From: Pedobacter insulae
GTDB lineage: Bacteria; Bacteroidota; Bacteroidia; Sphingobacteriales; Sphingobacteriaceae
DNA length: 64,000 nt
NCBI RefSeq assembly: GCF_900113525.1
Contig: NZ_FOPP01000001.1
Coordinates: forward strand, 1 to 64,000
Direction of reading: 5' to 3'
The translations under genes and the position numbers were made by a program. Position 1 is the stretch's first letter. Each line of letters starts with the position of its first letter. Below are positions 34,574 through 43,436 of this stretch, piece by piece. The notes beneath the pieces are model-generated. The model saw only the letters and a list, made by a program, of their open reading frames with translations. It made no database searches and was not told the origin of the DNA.

Positions 34574-35146
34574 TCAACTATATAATGCTTTGCTTTCTAT
34601 AAATGCTAATACCGGATCTGGTACAAAGAACTGAATACTCTTTTTTTCTTTCAACGCCTTTCTGATAAAGGTAGCTGAAATTTCCATGAGCGGGGTGGTG
34701 GTAAAAACTATGGATGGATGCCCTTCCCACTCCTTTGTCACAATTCCTGGACGAGGATATACATATATCTGATAGTTTTTAAGTAAAACCTCATAGTTTT
34801 TCCACTTTTTAAGTGAAACCAGGTTGTCTGAACCCATGATCAATGCGAATTCCTTTTCGGGGTATTTTTCCTTTAAATAGGTTAGCGTATCTATGGTATA
34901 AGAAGGTTTAGGTAAATTTAATTCGATGTCACTTACTTTAATGTTCAACGTGTTTTCAGTAGCCAGTTTGGCCATTTCAAGTCGATCATATATGTTTCCT
35001 AAACTTGCTTTTTCCTTCAGTGGGTTTTGCGGGGAAACAACAAACCAAACCTCATCTAATGCGGTATGGTTTGCCATATAATTCGCAATAATTAAATGCC
35101 CAATGTGAATGGGATTAAATGAACCGAAGAAAAGACCAACTTTCAA
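34574..35146 (-). CDS. nadD: Nicotinate-nucleotide adenylyltransferase
   Basis: A 190-residue nucleotidyltransferase that makes deamido-NAD from nicotinate mononucleotide and ATP. The fold-defining GLFFGSFNPIHIGHL (residues 4-18) contains the HIGH-like motif, and the C-terminal ISATFIRKAL is the SxTxxR signature. Length is normal for NadD. It lies 7 bases after gmk and is the last gene of the yicC-gmk-nadD series, a conserved Bacteroidota order. Confidence 0.95.
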   Translation of the reverse strand: MKVGLFFGSFNPIHIGHLIIANYMANHTALDEVWFVVSPQNPLKEKASLGNIYDRLEMAKLATENTLNIKVSDIELNLPKPSYTIDTLTYLKEKYPEKEFALIMGSDNLVSLKKWKNYEVLLKNYQIYVYPRPGIVTKEWEGHPSIVFTTTPLMEISATFIRKALKEKKSIQFFVPDPVLAFIESKALYS

Positions 35147-35153
35147 TTGTAAT

Positions 35154-35723
35154 TTATTTATTCAAAAACTCCATAACTAGTACCTCGGCTTCTGCACAGG
35201 CAATTTCAAGATCGTAATTTTTCAAGACAACATCAAATTTATCAGCGTATGCTAATTCCTTTTCGGCTTTTTCAAAACGTTCTTGAAGCTTTTCCACGCT
35301 GTCGGTACCGCGGCCAGTTAAACGCTCTTTCAGTACTGCCAATGATGGAGGTTGGACGAAAATAGCCAAAGCATCTTCCTCATATTTACGTTTCAGTCGC
35401 AGCCCACCTTCTACGTCAATGTCAAAAATTACATGTTTACCCTCATTCCATATTCGTTGAATTTCTGAGCGTAAGGTGCCATAAAATGTTCCATTGTAAA
35501 CTTCTTCAAATTCTACGAATTCTTGATGAGCAACTTTGTGTAAAAAGTCTTCTTTGCTAATAAAGTAGTAATCAGCATTATTTTGTTCGCTGCCTCTCAA
35601 TTCTCTTGTAGTAGCTGATATGGAGAAACTGAGGTTAGGGAACTTCTGTAATAAGTGTTTAACGATAGTCGTTTTACCTGCTCCAGAGGGCGCTGAGAAT
35701 ATAATGAGTTTGCCTTGTTTCAT
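35154..35723 (-). CDS. gmk: Guanylate kinase
   Basis: A 189-residue P-loop kinase that phosphorylates GMP to GDP. The nucleotide-binding loop is FSAPSGAGKTTIV near the N-terminus, GMP-binding residues are in the SATTRELRGSEQNNADYYFIS segment, and the lid region is in RLTGRGTDSVEKLQERF. It lies 20 bases after yicC and 7 bases before nadD. Confidence 0.96.
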   Translation of the reverse strand: MKQGKLIIFSAPSGAGKTTIVKHLLQKFPNLSFSISATTRELRGSEQNNADYYFISKEDFLHKVAHQEFVEFEEVYNGTFYGTLRSEIQRIWNEGKHVIFDIDVEGGLRLKRKYEEDALAIFVQPPSLAVLKERLTGRGTDSVEKLQERFEKAEKELAYADKFDVVLKNYDLEIACAEAEVLVMEFLNK

Positions 35724-35743
35724 TTTTTTGGGCTTAGAGCTTC

Positions 35744-36619
35744 TTATAATACGTTAAGTAGTTGTTCTTTAATTTTTTCTAATTCTTCTTTCATGCCCAC
35801 TACCAATTGTTGTATTTGAGCATCGTTCGCTTTTGCACCCATCGTGTTAATTTCTCTGCCAATTTCTTGAGAAATGAAGCCGAGTTTTTTACCATTTGCA
35901 TCTTTACTTTTTAAGGTCTCCACAAAGTAATCACAATGACTTCTCAAACGTGTTTTTTCTTCTGTAATGTCTAGTTTGTCAATATAATAGATCAGCTCCT
36001 GCTCTAAACGGTTTTGATCAATATTAATTTTTCCAACCGTTTCCTCTAAAAATTGCGCTAATTTAGCTTTGATTTGAGGAACACGCAAAGGCGCTAATTC
36101 ATCAATACGCGCAAAGAAGCTCAGAATGTTTTGAATTCGAAGTTCTAAGTCTTTTCTTAAGACCGCACCTTCATCAGCTCTAAATTCGTTAAAATTAGCA
36201 AGAGCTTTCATAAATGTTTGGTGAAGAACCTCCCAATCATTCTCATTAACTTCTTCTTCTGTATAAGTAATTACTTCAGGAAAATTTAATGCGGTCTGCA
36301 ATAAGTTCTGTGCATTTGCTCCTAATGTGGCATTAATTTCCTCTAGCTGTTTATAATATCTTGTCAGAAGCGTGGTATTGATAGTTGCCCCTTTTTGATT
36401 CTCATCGCTACGCTCAACGTTAATAGAAACATTTACTTTTCCTCGCTCTATCTCTTTGCTGCAGGTATTGCGCAAGAGCACTTCTTTATCAGAATAAGCG
36501 CGCGGAAGCTTAAGGCTTAATTCTAAAAACTTTGAGTTTAGAGATTTTATTTCTACTGCAATTTTTACATTGCCATGGTCTGTAGCAGCCAAGCCAAAGC
36601 CTGTCATCGATTTTATCAT
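35744..36619 (-). CDS. yicC: YicC family stress-induced protein/endoribonuclease
   Basis: 291 residues from the ATG at 36619; a TTG two codons further upstream is in frame but the family begins at MIKSMTGFG. The N-terminal YicC domain starts MTGFGLAATDHGNVKIAVEIKSLNSKFLEL and the C-terminal DUF1732 domain ends GFISQEIGREINTMGAKANDAQIQQLVVGMKEELEKIKEQL, both full length. YicC/YloC proteins have been reported as RNases acting on small RNAs or mRNAs. It is first in the yicC-gmk-nadD order. Confidence 0.94.
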   Translation of the reverse strand: MIKSMTGFGLAATDHGNVKIAVEIKSLNSKFLELSLKLPRAYSDKEVLLRNTCSKEIERGKVNVSINVERSDENQKGATINTTLLTRYYKQLEEINATLGANAQNLLQTALNFPEVITYTEEEVNENDWEVLHQTFMKALANFNEFRADEGAVLRKDLELRIQNILSFFARIDELAPLRVPQIKAKLAQFLEETVGKINIDQNRLEQELIYYIDKLDITEEKTRLRSHCDYFVETLKSKDANGKKLGFISQEIGREINTMGAKANDAQIQQLVVGMKEELEKIKEQLLNVL

Positions 36620-36634
36620 GTGCAAAGATATAAA

Positions 36635-36673
36635 AATTAGCTAATTAGCTAATTGATCAATTGGCTAATTAAT
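36635..36673. repeat. A/T-rich palindromic repeat between plsC and yicC
   Basis: TTAGCTAA occurs twice in a row (36637-36652), followed by the 12-base palindrome AATTGATCAATT (36651-36662) and a further GGCTAATTAA. It spans the yicC upstream region and the last codons of plsC. Confidence 0.6.
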
Positions 36674-37406
36674 AACCTTTCAACAAAACCTCTTCCATCA
36701 TAGCATATATCTTTCGTTTCAATAGATCTACCTCTTCAATTCTATAGCCTGCTACCTCAACTGCTGGAAGAAAAACAGTGGTGATCAATCCAGGCCGCGC
36801 GCTTAGGGGCTCTACTCTCGATAATAATTTCCTGTTGTTTAAAATTACAAAAGGCTGTAATGGGGTTTGTGTTTCAATGGCGATTCTAAAAGCCCCATCA
36901 TAAAAATCGCCCAATGGCTTTGCAGTTTTGTTCATCGTACCCTCGGGAAATAGCAAGATAGATTGGCCAGCATTAATTGCTGCTTTGAGGGTTAGTACAG
37001 ATCGCTCTCTACTTTCTTTATTGCTTCGGTCTAACATGATGACCATCCGTTTATAGATCCAACCAAAAATAGGAATGCTAGCCATTTCAATTTTGCCTAA
37101 GGCACTAAACGACTGTGGTACGCTAATACAAACAGCAATCGCGTCTAAATAAGATCCATGGTTTCCAACGTAAATATGGGGTGTGGAACGGTTAACCAGT
37201 ACCGCATTTTTTGTATTGACCCAATAGAATGAAAGCAAACTAAAACCCCATGCCCAACATCGTAAAAAGAATAGACCCAATCTTTTTCCCGTTAAGGGCT
37301 TGCATAAGGTTGTTACAGCTAAAACGAAGGGTAAGGCAATAAACATGAGGGCAATAAAAATCATCCCAGCATATAATAAATATAAAGCAGATAAAACTTT
37401 AGCCAT
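36669..37406 (-). CDS. Lysophospholipid acyltransferase (PlsC-like)
   Basis: A 245-residue membrane acyltransferase that transfers a second acyl chain to lysophosphatidic acid. The N-terminal hydrophobic segment (LLYAGMIFIALMFIALPFVLAVTTL) anchors it. The catalytic NHxxxxD is NHGSYLD at about residues 81-87, and the substrate-binding LLFPEGTMNK follows. No thioesterase or other domain is fused. It is upstream of yicC in the same direction. Confidence 0.9.
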   Translation of the reverse strand: MAKVLSALYLLYAGMIFIALMFIALPFVLAVTTLCKPLTGKRLGLFFLRCWAWGFSLLSFYWVNTKNAVLVNRSTPHIYVGNHGSYLDAIAVCISVPQSFSALGKIEMASIPIFGWIYKRMVIMLDRSNKESRERSVLTLKAAINAGQSILLFPEGTMNKTAKPLGDFYDGAFRIAIETQTPLQPFVILNNRKLLSRVEPLSARPGLITTVFLPAVEVAGYRIEEVDLLKRKIYAMMEEVLLKGY

Positions 37407-37478
37407 TTATTAACGTTTTTTAACTACCTACATGAGTTAACATTCCTTAAGTTTACAAAATTATTATTTCATACCCTA

Positions 37479-38195
37479 ATGAAGCAGCTTGGTTTATTTC
37501 TATTGGTACTTTTGGCGGCAGTCTACATCCCCTGTGCTAGGCTCCAAGCTCAAGATTTTAAGGTAAATGGTGTTGTGATGGAAAAGGAATCTAAATTTAG
37601 AATTGCTTTAGCTTCCATCAGCAATAAGAGAAATGGCTATAGTGTTGGAAGCAACGACTTAGGTTTGTTTACGATTACTGCGAGTATAGGTGATACTTTG
37701 CTCATTATCAAGAGGGGCTACAATGATCAGCAAATGGTGGTTAATTCGCCGAAAGATTTAATCATTTACTTAAATAGGGGGATCACCTTAAACGAGGTGG
37801 TCATAAATGGCGAAAGCAAAAAGCAGTCTTTGGATGCCATTAAACGAGATTTTAAAAATAAAGGGTCATTTTATGCGGGAAAGCCTTCTTTTCTTTCGTT
37901 TTTATTTACGCCAATCACAGCTATTTACGAACTGGTAGGAAGAACACCCAAAAATGCCCGGCGATTTAATAATTATTATATTACAGAAATGCAGCAGACA
38001 CATATTGATGCGTTTTTCAATAAATCGATTATCTCTACCAATACAGGCTTAACGGGTAAGGAGCTCGATAACTTTATGATTAATTACCGTCCTGAATACG
38101 AGCAGTCTAAAAACTGGAATACGTATGATGGGTTAAAGTGGATTAAGGAATCGTATAAGAAATATGCAGACACCGCAGGGAAACCTGTTAAATAG
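37479..38195 (+). CDS. Secreted protein with carboxypeptidase-regulatory-like domain
   Basis: A 238-residue exported protein with a signal peptide ending RLQAQ. Residues 28-105 form a regulatory-like beta sandwich as found at the N-termini of SusC proteins (FKVNGVVMEKESKFRIALASISNK, SNDLGLFTITASIGDTLLI, ITLNEVVING). The second half is a helical domain of unknown type containing TGLTGKELDNFMINYRPEYEQ and ending in KESYKKYADT. A second, related protein is encoded at 43437-44204. No barrel follows, so it is not a transporter. Function is unknown. It converges on rnc with 7 bases between stops. Confidence 0.75.
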   Translation: MKQLGLFLLVLLAAVYIPCARLQAQDFKVNGVVMEKESKFRIALASISNKRNGYSVGSNDLGLFTITASIGDTLLIIKRGYNDQQMVVNSPKDLIIYLNRGITLNEVVINGESKKQSLDAIKRDFKNKGSFYAGKPSFLSFLFTPITAIYELVGRTPKNARRFNNYYITEMQQTHIDAFFNKSIISTNTGLTGKELDNFMINYRPEYEQSKNWNTYDGLKWIKESYKKYADTAGKPVK

Positions 38196-38202
38196 TTGCT
38201 AC

Positions 38203-38925
38203 TTAAATTGCCAGCGACTCACAAGCCTTTTCGGCAGCCAATTTCTCTGCGTTCTTTTTGTTATAGTCCCTTCCAATTCCCTGATTTTCGCCGTCTACAA
38301 TCGCATGAATAGTAAAGAGCTTAGCGCTTTCTCCTTCGCCATTTTCTACCATGTCGAAAGAAATGTCCTTTCCATGTCTCTGGCACCATTCAATTAATTT
38401 GCTCTTGAAATTGGTTTCTGTCATTTCCAGAGTATGGATATCAATATAGGGTTTAACAATCCGTTTTAATAGAAAATTACGGGTAAAATTGTAACCTTTG
38501 TCGAGATAGATTGCGCCAATTAAGGCTTCAAACGCGTCACCTAGCATCGAGTGGTGCTTCGTTTGCACATTTACTGTTTTCTGGTCGAATACAATCAGTA
38601 GTTCGAAGCCCATTTTTCGGGCTAGTTGATTTAAGTTGGCCCGGTTAACAATTTTAGAGCGCATTTCCGTTAAAAACCCTTCCTCTTTATAAGGATAGCT
38701 TTTAAAAAGTAATTCAGCTATGACCGAACCTAAAATTGCGTCACCTAAAAATTCCAGCCGTTCATTGCTACTTCTGCTGCCATTTTTTAAGATCATTGCC
38801 GCAGAGCGATGCCGAAAAGCCATCCTATACAAAGTCACATTCCCAGGTATAAACCCTAAGATATTTTTAAGTTTTTTTACAAACTCTTTGTCGCTAGATA
38901 GGTAAAGCTTATATAAATTAAACAA
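38203..38925 (-). CDS. rnc: Ribonuclease III, probable TTG start
   Basis: About 240 residues of a double-stranded-RNA endonuclease for rRNA and mRNA processing. The catalytic signature NERLEFLGDAILG lies at residues 50-62 and a second acidic cluster at GDAFEALIGAIYLD. A dsRNA-binding domain occupies the C-terminal 70 residues (GQ-type core replaced by ENGEGESAKLFTIHA). The frame has no ATG before the conserved YKLYLSSDKEFVKKLKNILG; the likely start is the TTG at 38925, 21 bases after the fabF stop, although no stronger start is present in the gap. Translational coupling to fabF would suit such a weak start. Confidence 0.92.
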   Translation of the reverse strand: MFNLYKLYLSSDKEFVKKLKNILGFIPGNVTLYRMAFRHRSAAMILKNGSRSSNERLEFLGDAILGSVIAELLFKSYPYKEEGFLTEMRSKIVNRANLNQLARKMGFELLIVFDQKTVNVQTKHHSMLGDAFEALIGAIYLDKGYNFTRNFLLKRIVKPYIDIHTLEMTETNFKSKLIEWCQRHGKDISFDMVENGEGESAKLFTIHAIVDGENQGIGRDYNKKNAEKLAAEKACESLAI

Positions 38926-38946
38926 TGGCTTAGAGATAAACTTATG

Positions 38947-40200
38947 TTACTCCTCGTATTTTTTAAAAATAACAGAAGCATTATGTCCGCCGAAACCAAA
39001 TGTATTGCTTTGGGCAGCACGGATAACGCGTTTTTGAGCTTTGTTAAATGTAAAGTTTAATTTAGGATCAAATTCTGGGTCATCGTTAAAATGATTTATT
39101 GTAGGAGGAACAATGTTATTTTTCACAGCTAGAATTGTTGCAATAGCTTCAATTGCGCCAGCAGCACCTAATAAGTGGCCAGTCATTGATTTGGTAGAAC
39201 TGATGTTTAATTTGTAGGCATCTTCCCCAAACAAATCAACAATTGCTCTACTTTCGCTAACATCTCCAAGCGGAGTAGATGTACCGTGGACATTGATGTA
39301 ATCAATATCGGCAGTAGTCATTTTAGCATCTCTCAATGCATTTGTCATGACCAATCGCGCACCTAATCCCTGCGGATGTGGAGCAGTAATGTGATTGGCA
39401 TCAGCACTCATACCGCCACCTACAATTTCTGCGTAGATTTTGGCACCACGTGCTTTAGCATGCTCCAATTCTTCTAAAATAATTGTTCCTGCACCTTCGC
39501 CGGCTACAAATCCTTCGCGATCCCTATCGAATGGACGGGAGGCAGTTTTTGGATCATCATTTCTTGTTGAAAGTGCATGCATGGCGTTAAAACCGCCAAT
39601 CCCCGCCTCGTTAATAATAGCTTCTGAACCACCGGTAATGATGATGTCGGCTATATCCAAACGAATATAGTTGAAAGCATCAATCATTGCATTAGTGGCC
39701 GATGCACATGCCGAGACAGTTGAAAAGTTTGGACCTCTCAAACCATATTTCATTGAAATGTGGCCAGGAGCAATATCGATAATTACTTTAGGGATAAAAA
39801 ATGGGTTGATACGCGGAGTACCATCGCCTAAAAAGAAATTTTTCATTTCCTCTTGAAACGTTTTGAAACCGCCTATTCCTGATCCCCAGATTACACCTGC
39901 ACGGTTGGTATCAATTTTTTCCCAGTCATAACCGCCGTCTGCTACAGCTTCCGCTGTTGAAACCAAGGCATATTGAACAAATGGATCTAGCTTGCGAGCT
40001 TCTTTTTTATCCAAGTGATCCTCGGGATTAAAGTTTTTTAGCTCACAGGCAAATTTCGTTTTGAACTTTTCAGTATCAAATCCTGTAATTGGCCCAGCGC
40101 CACTCACCCCATTAATCAATCCCTCCCAAAACTCTTGGGTTGTATTTCCAATTGGAGTGAGTGCCCCCAAACCTGTAACTACTACTCTTTTCAATTCCAT
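38947..40200 (-). CDS. fabF: 3-oxoacyl-ACP synthase II
   Basis: A 417-residue condensing enzyme of fatty-acid elongation. The active-site Cys is in STVSACASATNAM (near residue 165) and the two His in VHGTSTPLGD and SMTGHLLGAAGA, the full Cys-His-His set of FabF. The N-terminus RVVVTGLGALTPIG is standard. It lies 27 bases after acpP and 21 before rnc, the widespread acpP-fabF-rnc order. Confidence 0.97.
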   Translation of the reverse strand: MELKRVVVTGLGALTPIGNTTQEFWEGLINGVSGAGPITGFDTEKFKTKFACELKNFNPEDHLDKKEARKLDPFVQYALVSTAEAVADGGYDWEKIDTNRAGVIWGSGIGGFKTFQEEMKNFFLGDGTPRINPFFIPKVIIDIAPGHISMKYGLRGPNFSTVSACASATNAMIDAFNYIRLDIADIIITGGSEAIINEAGIGGFNAMHALSTRNDDPKTASRPFDRDREGFVAGEGAGTIILEELEHAKARGAKIYAEIVGGGMSADANHITAPHPQGLGARLVMTNALRDAKMTTADIDYINVHGTSTPLGDVSESRAIVDLFGEDAYKLNISSTKSMTGHLLGAAGAIEAIATILAVKNNIVPPTINHFNDDPEFDPKLNFTFNKAQKRVIRAAQSNTFGFGGHNASVIFKKYEE

Positions 40201-40227
40201 TTATACGTATTGTACGGAAGCGTATTT

Positions 40228-40464
40228 TTACTTAACGTTTTTTTCTAAATAAGCAACTGCTTGACCAACTGTACCGATGGTTTCAGCCTGATCATCAGGG
40301 ATTGCAACATTGAATTCTTTTTCAAATTCCATAATCAACTCTACAGTATCCAAAGAATCCGCACCTAAGTCATTCGTGAAAGACGCTTCTGGCGTAACTT
40401 CGCTTTCATCAACACCTAGTTTTTCTACGATAATAGCCTTAACTCTTGAAGCAATATCAGACAT
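40228..40464 (-). CDS. acpP: Acyl carrier protein
   Basis: A 78-residue acidic helical protein that carries the growing acyl chain on a phosphopantetheine arm. The attachment Ser lies in [12 protein letters not shown], the invariant motif. Helices II and III follow with normal spacing. It is first in the acpP-fabF-rnc operon; a good promoter lies at 40498-40528. Confidence 0.97.
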   Translation of the reverse strand: MSDIASRVKAIIVEKLGVDESEVTPEASFTNDLGADSLDTVELIMEFEKEFNVAIPDDQAETIGTVGQAVAYLEKNVK

Positions 40465-40497
40465 AATTTTATAATTTAATGGTTAAATAATTCTGTG

Positions 40498-40528
40498 CAA
40501 AGAAAAATAAATTCTAACACTTTTCAAA
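40498..40528 (-). promoter_or_regulatory. Promoter of the acpP-fabF-rnc operon
   Basis: On the minus strand TTTG is followed after exactly 19 bases by TTTCTTTG, one mismatch from TAnnTTTG. Transcription would start about 30 bases before the acpP ATG. Confidence 0.5.
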
Positions 40529-40697
40529 TGTTTTTATTTCTCAATCAATTTTAATGTTTTTATTTCAAACTTAATGTAAAATTAGTTTTATAATTTTGTA
40601 TTTCATCTTTTATTTTAAATTTTTAATTGTCAGATGGAGCTTGATGTGGTAAATAACGACTATTTATTAACCACAGTCGGTTCCAAATAAATATTCA

Positions 40698-41120
40698 GTG
40701 TTGAACAAAACTTATTTAAAACTTTCGTTAGACCTTGATTTTGTACTCATTGCAATTACTTCTTCTTTAAAGGATTACATGCTTTGCCACAAAATAAATA
40801 AGAACCTAGCGTTCGACTTCGAAAAAATCGATGATCATGAGATTTATTATAATATCGATGAAGATCCATTAGCATTCTCCCGATATCATTTTTTTGTGGA
40901 AGAAGGGGAAATGGATTACTATTTAGTGGGAAATCGCAACAGTGAAGGGTTTTTAGTCCCGGAAATGAACAAGGTTGATTTTTTTATGATCATTCAACAA
41001 TTTATCGCTAAAGATGAATTAGATTTTATGTTAAGTGGGCTTAATAAACTTCCTGATATACAGGTAGCTGCGCAAATTAATCCTGCCAAACTAAAATCTA
41101 AGGAGAACTTGATTATGTAA
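40698..41120 (+). CDS. IPExxxVDY family protein
   Basis: A 140-residue protein of a Bacteroidota family named for the motif seen here as VPEMNKVDF (around residues 87-95). It begins NKTYLKLSLDLDFVLIAITSSLKDYMLCHKINK. There is no ATG; the start is GTG at 40698 or TTG at 40701, the second giving the usual MNKxYLKL. The function is unknown. In many Bacteroidota it lies directly upstream of pyk, as here (139 bases, with the pyk promoter between them), and opposite acpP. It has no signal peptide. Confidence 0.85.
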   Translation: MLNKTYLKLSLDLDFVLIAITSSLKDYMLCHKINKNLAFDFEKIDDHEIYYNIDEDPLAFSRYHFFVEEGEMDYYLVGNRNSEGFLVPEMNKVDFFMIIQQFIAKDELDFMLSGLNKLPDIQVAAQINPAKLKSKENLIM

Positions 41121-41127
41121 ATTTTAT

Positions 41128-41157
41128 ATTGTTCGTGTATTAAATACACTATATTTG
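41128..41157 (+). promoter_or_regulatory. pyk promoter with a palindrome in its spacer
   Basis: ATTG (41128-41131) is followed after 18 bases by TATATTTG (41150-41157), a perfect TAnnTTTG. The spacer holds the 15-base palindrome GTGTATTAAATACAC at 41135-41149, ending at the base before the -7 box. This is where a repressor would be expected to bind. The pyk leader would be about 95 bases. Confidence 0.55.
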
Positions 41158-41259
41158 AATCTTAATCAAACCAACAAAAGAATAAAATATCAGATAAAAC
41201 AAGCTCCATTTTTAAAATAAGTCGTGCTTTTTCGTTTTATCCTAAAATAAAAAATATAA

Positions 41260-42690
41260 ATGAAACCATTTCATTCAAGAACAAAAATCGTGGCTACTTT
41301 AGGCCCGGCATCGGCTAAACCAGAAGTTTTATATAGTATGTTTAATGCCGGTTTGGATGTTTGTCGGCTAAACTTTTCTCATGGCTCTCAAGCCGATCAT
41401 CAGGAGGTTTTAGATACGATCAGAAGTATAAATAAAAAATACAAATACAATGTAGGCATTTTAGCCGATTTACAAGGTCCGAAAATTAGAATTGGCACTG
41501 TTAAAGATGGGGGCATTCATTTAGTTAACGGAAGCCGCACGGTCATTACTACCAAAGAGTGCGTTGGAAACGAGGAAAGAATTTATATCACTTATGAAAA
41601 TTTCCCTCAAGACGTTAAAGCCGGAGAAGTTATCCTTTTGGATGATGGGAAGCTACAAATGAGAGTTATAGAAACTAATTACAAAGATGAGGTTATCTGT
41701 GAAATAGTTCACGGGGGTATTTTAACGTCTCGGAAAGGCGTAAACCTGCCTAACACCAAGGTTTCCATTCCCTCACTAACCGTAGAAGACCGCAAAAACC
41801 TTGAGTTTGTGCTTCAAAATGATGTGGAGTGGATTGGATTATCTTTTGTCCGGAATGCTGAAGATATTACAGAGCTAAAAGACATCATCAGAGAAAGAGG
41901 TAAATCTGCCAGAGTGGTTGCCAAGATCGAAAAGCCGGAAGCAATTGCAAATATTGACGAAATTATAGCTGTTTCTGATGCGATTATGGTAGCTCGTGGC
42001 GACCTGGGCGTTGAGATGCCAATGGAAGAAGTTCCACTATTGCAAAAGATGATTGTGAAGAAATGTCGCGCAGCCTCGAAACCTGTTATCATAGCTACCC
42101 AAATGCTGGAAAGTATGATCACAACTCCTCGTCCAACGCGTGCGGAGGTAAATGACGTGGCCAACTCGGTATTAGATGGAGCAGATGCAGTAATGTTAAG
42201 CGGAGAAACTTCAGTAGGCGAATTTCCACTGATCGTTATCGAAACAATGCAAAAAATTATTAGCAATATTGAAGATAATAGTTACCCTTTTCATCCAGAA
42301 AAGTTTTTGAAGCACAATTCTGAAAGCTTTTTAAGTGATGCCGTTTGCGATTCGGCTTGTTCATTGGCTATGCAAACCAATGCCGTAGGTATTGTATCAA
42401 TGACTTTGAGTGGATACACCGCATTTGAAATTTCTGCGCATAGACCTAAAGCACCAATTTTTATCTTTACAAGTAATGAAACTTTGTTAAATACCTTAAG
42501 TTTAATTTGGGGAGTAAGAGGGTTTTATTACGACAAGTTTGAGAGTACAGATGATACAATTACGGAGGTTAATGATTTCTTAAAGAAGAAAAAATTAATA
42601 AAAAAAGGAGATGTGTTAATCAATACTGCTGCTATTCCAATGGAAATTAAGGGTAAAACGAACATGCTTAAAATTACCTTAATCGACTAG
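41260..42690 (+). CDS. pyk: Pyruvate kinase
   Basis: A 476-residue glycolytic enzyme that transfers phosphate from phosphoenolpyruvate to ADP. The N-terminal TKIVATLGPAS, the K/Mg-binding SHGSQADHQ, and the catalytic Lys in VVAKIEKPEAIANIDEI are all present. VARGDLGVEMPMEEV, the MLESMITTPRPTRAEVNDVANSVLDGADAVMLSGET region and the C-terminal allosteric domain follow. It lies 7 bases before tRNA-Ser. The promoter at 41128-41157 carries a palindrome that may regulate it. Confidence 0.97.
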   Translation: MKPFHSRTKIVATLGPASAKPEVLYSMFNAGLDVCRLNFSHGSQADHQEVLDTIRSINKKYKYNVGILADLQGPKIRIGTVKDGGIHLVNGSRTVITTKECVGNEERIYITYENFPQDVKAGEVILLDDGKLQMRVIETNYKDEVICEIVHGGILTSRKGVNLPNTKVSIPSLTVEDRKNLEFVLQNDVEWIGLSFVRNAEDITELKDIIRERGKSARVVAKIEKPEAIANIDEIIAVSDAIMVARGDLGVEMPMEEVPLLQKMIVKKCRAASKPVIIATQMLESMITTPRPTRAEVNDVANSVLDGADAVMLSGETSVGEFPLIVIETMQKIISNIEDNSYPFHPEKFLKHNSESFLSDAVCDSACSLAMQTNAVGIVSMTLSGYTAFEISAHRPKAPIFIFTSNETLLNTLSLIWGVRGFYYDKFESTDDTITEVNDFLKKKKLIKKGDVLINTAAIPMEIKGKTNMLKITLID

Positions 42691-42697
42691 GTTAACC

Positions 42698-42785
42698 GGA
42701 GAGGTGTCCGAGTGGTCGAAGGAGCACGCCTGGAAAGTGTGTATGCCTCAAAAGGGTATCGAGGGTTCGAATCCCTCTCTCTCCG
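42698..42785 (+). tRNA. tRNA-Ser(GGA)
   Basis: An 88-base class II tRNA. The acceptor stem GGAGAGG pairs with TCTCTCC (one G:T), followed by G as discriminator base. The anticodon stem CACGC/GTGTG encloses CTGGAAA, anticodon GGA. A long variable arm follows, and the T-arm reads GAGGG-TTCGAAT-CCCTC. The CCA end is not encoded. A perfect terminator lies 6 bases downstream. The short frame annotated by reading through it (42704-42913) is not a gene. Confidence 0.97.
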
Positions 42786-42790
42786 CTATC

Positions 42791-42820
42791 AAAATGCCAC
42801 CCCTTAGGGTGGCATTTTTT
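42791..42820 (+). terminator. Intrinsic terminator after tRNA-Ser
   Basis: AAAATGCCACCC, a CTTA loop and GGGTGGCATTTT form a perfect 12-bp stem that runs into TT. It ends pyk/tRNA-Ser transcription. Confidence 0.92.
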
Positions 42821-43134
42821 GATTCATCTAGCTTAGCATTCTATCACGTCTTCTTGTCAAAATTTCCTATCCGAATCCTCCCTTTTTTAACCCCCATCGG
42901 TTCACATATGTAAGATAACTACATGAAGATTACATAACCGTTAACAGGGGATTAACTCCCTATGAAATCCTTGTTGAACCTCTAGAGAACGTTAACAGTT
43001 TAAAACACGGTATATAGTCTTCCCCATTGTCTAGTAACTCGAGGAGTTTCAGGATTTCGTAATCGTCTGAAAAATTTCGTAATCGTCTGAAAAATAATGA
43101 TAACAACACGGAGACGCCAACTGAATCTTTATCG
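42821..43134. other. Intergenic region after tRNA-Ser with a 20-bp duplication
   Basis: No coding frame is supportable. It contains a direct repeat of 20 bases (ATTTCGTAATCGTCTGAAAA) at 43054-43073 and 43074-43093 and a run with GTTAAC and GGGGATTAACTCCC near 42940-42960. It follows a tRNA, a common integration site, but no integrase or second tRNA end was seen. Confidence 0.6.
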
Positions 43135-43362
43135 CTACTGTAAGGGCTGGTCTTTTTGTTGAACGTGATCAGCTAGGGCATATCCTTTTCTTCCTTCTTC
43201 TTTATTTTTCTTATCAATTATCAGCAGTACAATGAGCGAAATGATGGGGATGAGAAAAGAAATAAAAAACCAAAACCAAAAACTTCTGCCTTGGCTTGAA
43301 GCGAGTACACCAGCTACCAGTTGAGGGATAAGCATAAAACATAAAACAAGTAATTCAGGCAT
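43135..43362 (-). CDS. Small two-helix membrane protein
   Basis: A 75-residue protein with two hydrophobic helices, about residues 1-20 (ELLVLCFMLIPQLVAGVLA) and 28-49 (FWFWFFISFLIPIISLIVLLII). A charged tail (DKKNKEEGRKGYAL and QQKDQPL) follows. SSQGRSFWFWFF between the helices is typical of small membrane proteins of unknown function in Bacteroidota. It is divergent from the next gene. I do not recognise a named family. Confidence 0.65.
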   Translation of the reverse strand: MPELLVLCFMLIPQLVAGVLASSQGRSFWFWFFISFLIPIISLIVLLIIDKKNKEEGRKGYALADHVQQKDQPLQ

Positions 43363-43436
43363 ACTGCAAAGATATAACTTATGTTAATCTCTGTTAAAAA
43401 TTTTATAGTCACGTAGTTAAAGTTTAAATTACTGGC

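Noticed and set aside
42704..42913. 69-codon frame over tRNA-Ser
   Set aside because: It reads through a complete tRNA and its terminator.
43054..43093. CRISPR-like direct repeat
   Set aside because: Only two adjacent 20-bp copies without spacers; a simple tandem duplication.
42698..43134. Integrated element at tRNA-Ser
   Set aside because: No integrase, no second copy of the tRNA end, and the region is short.
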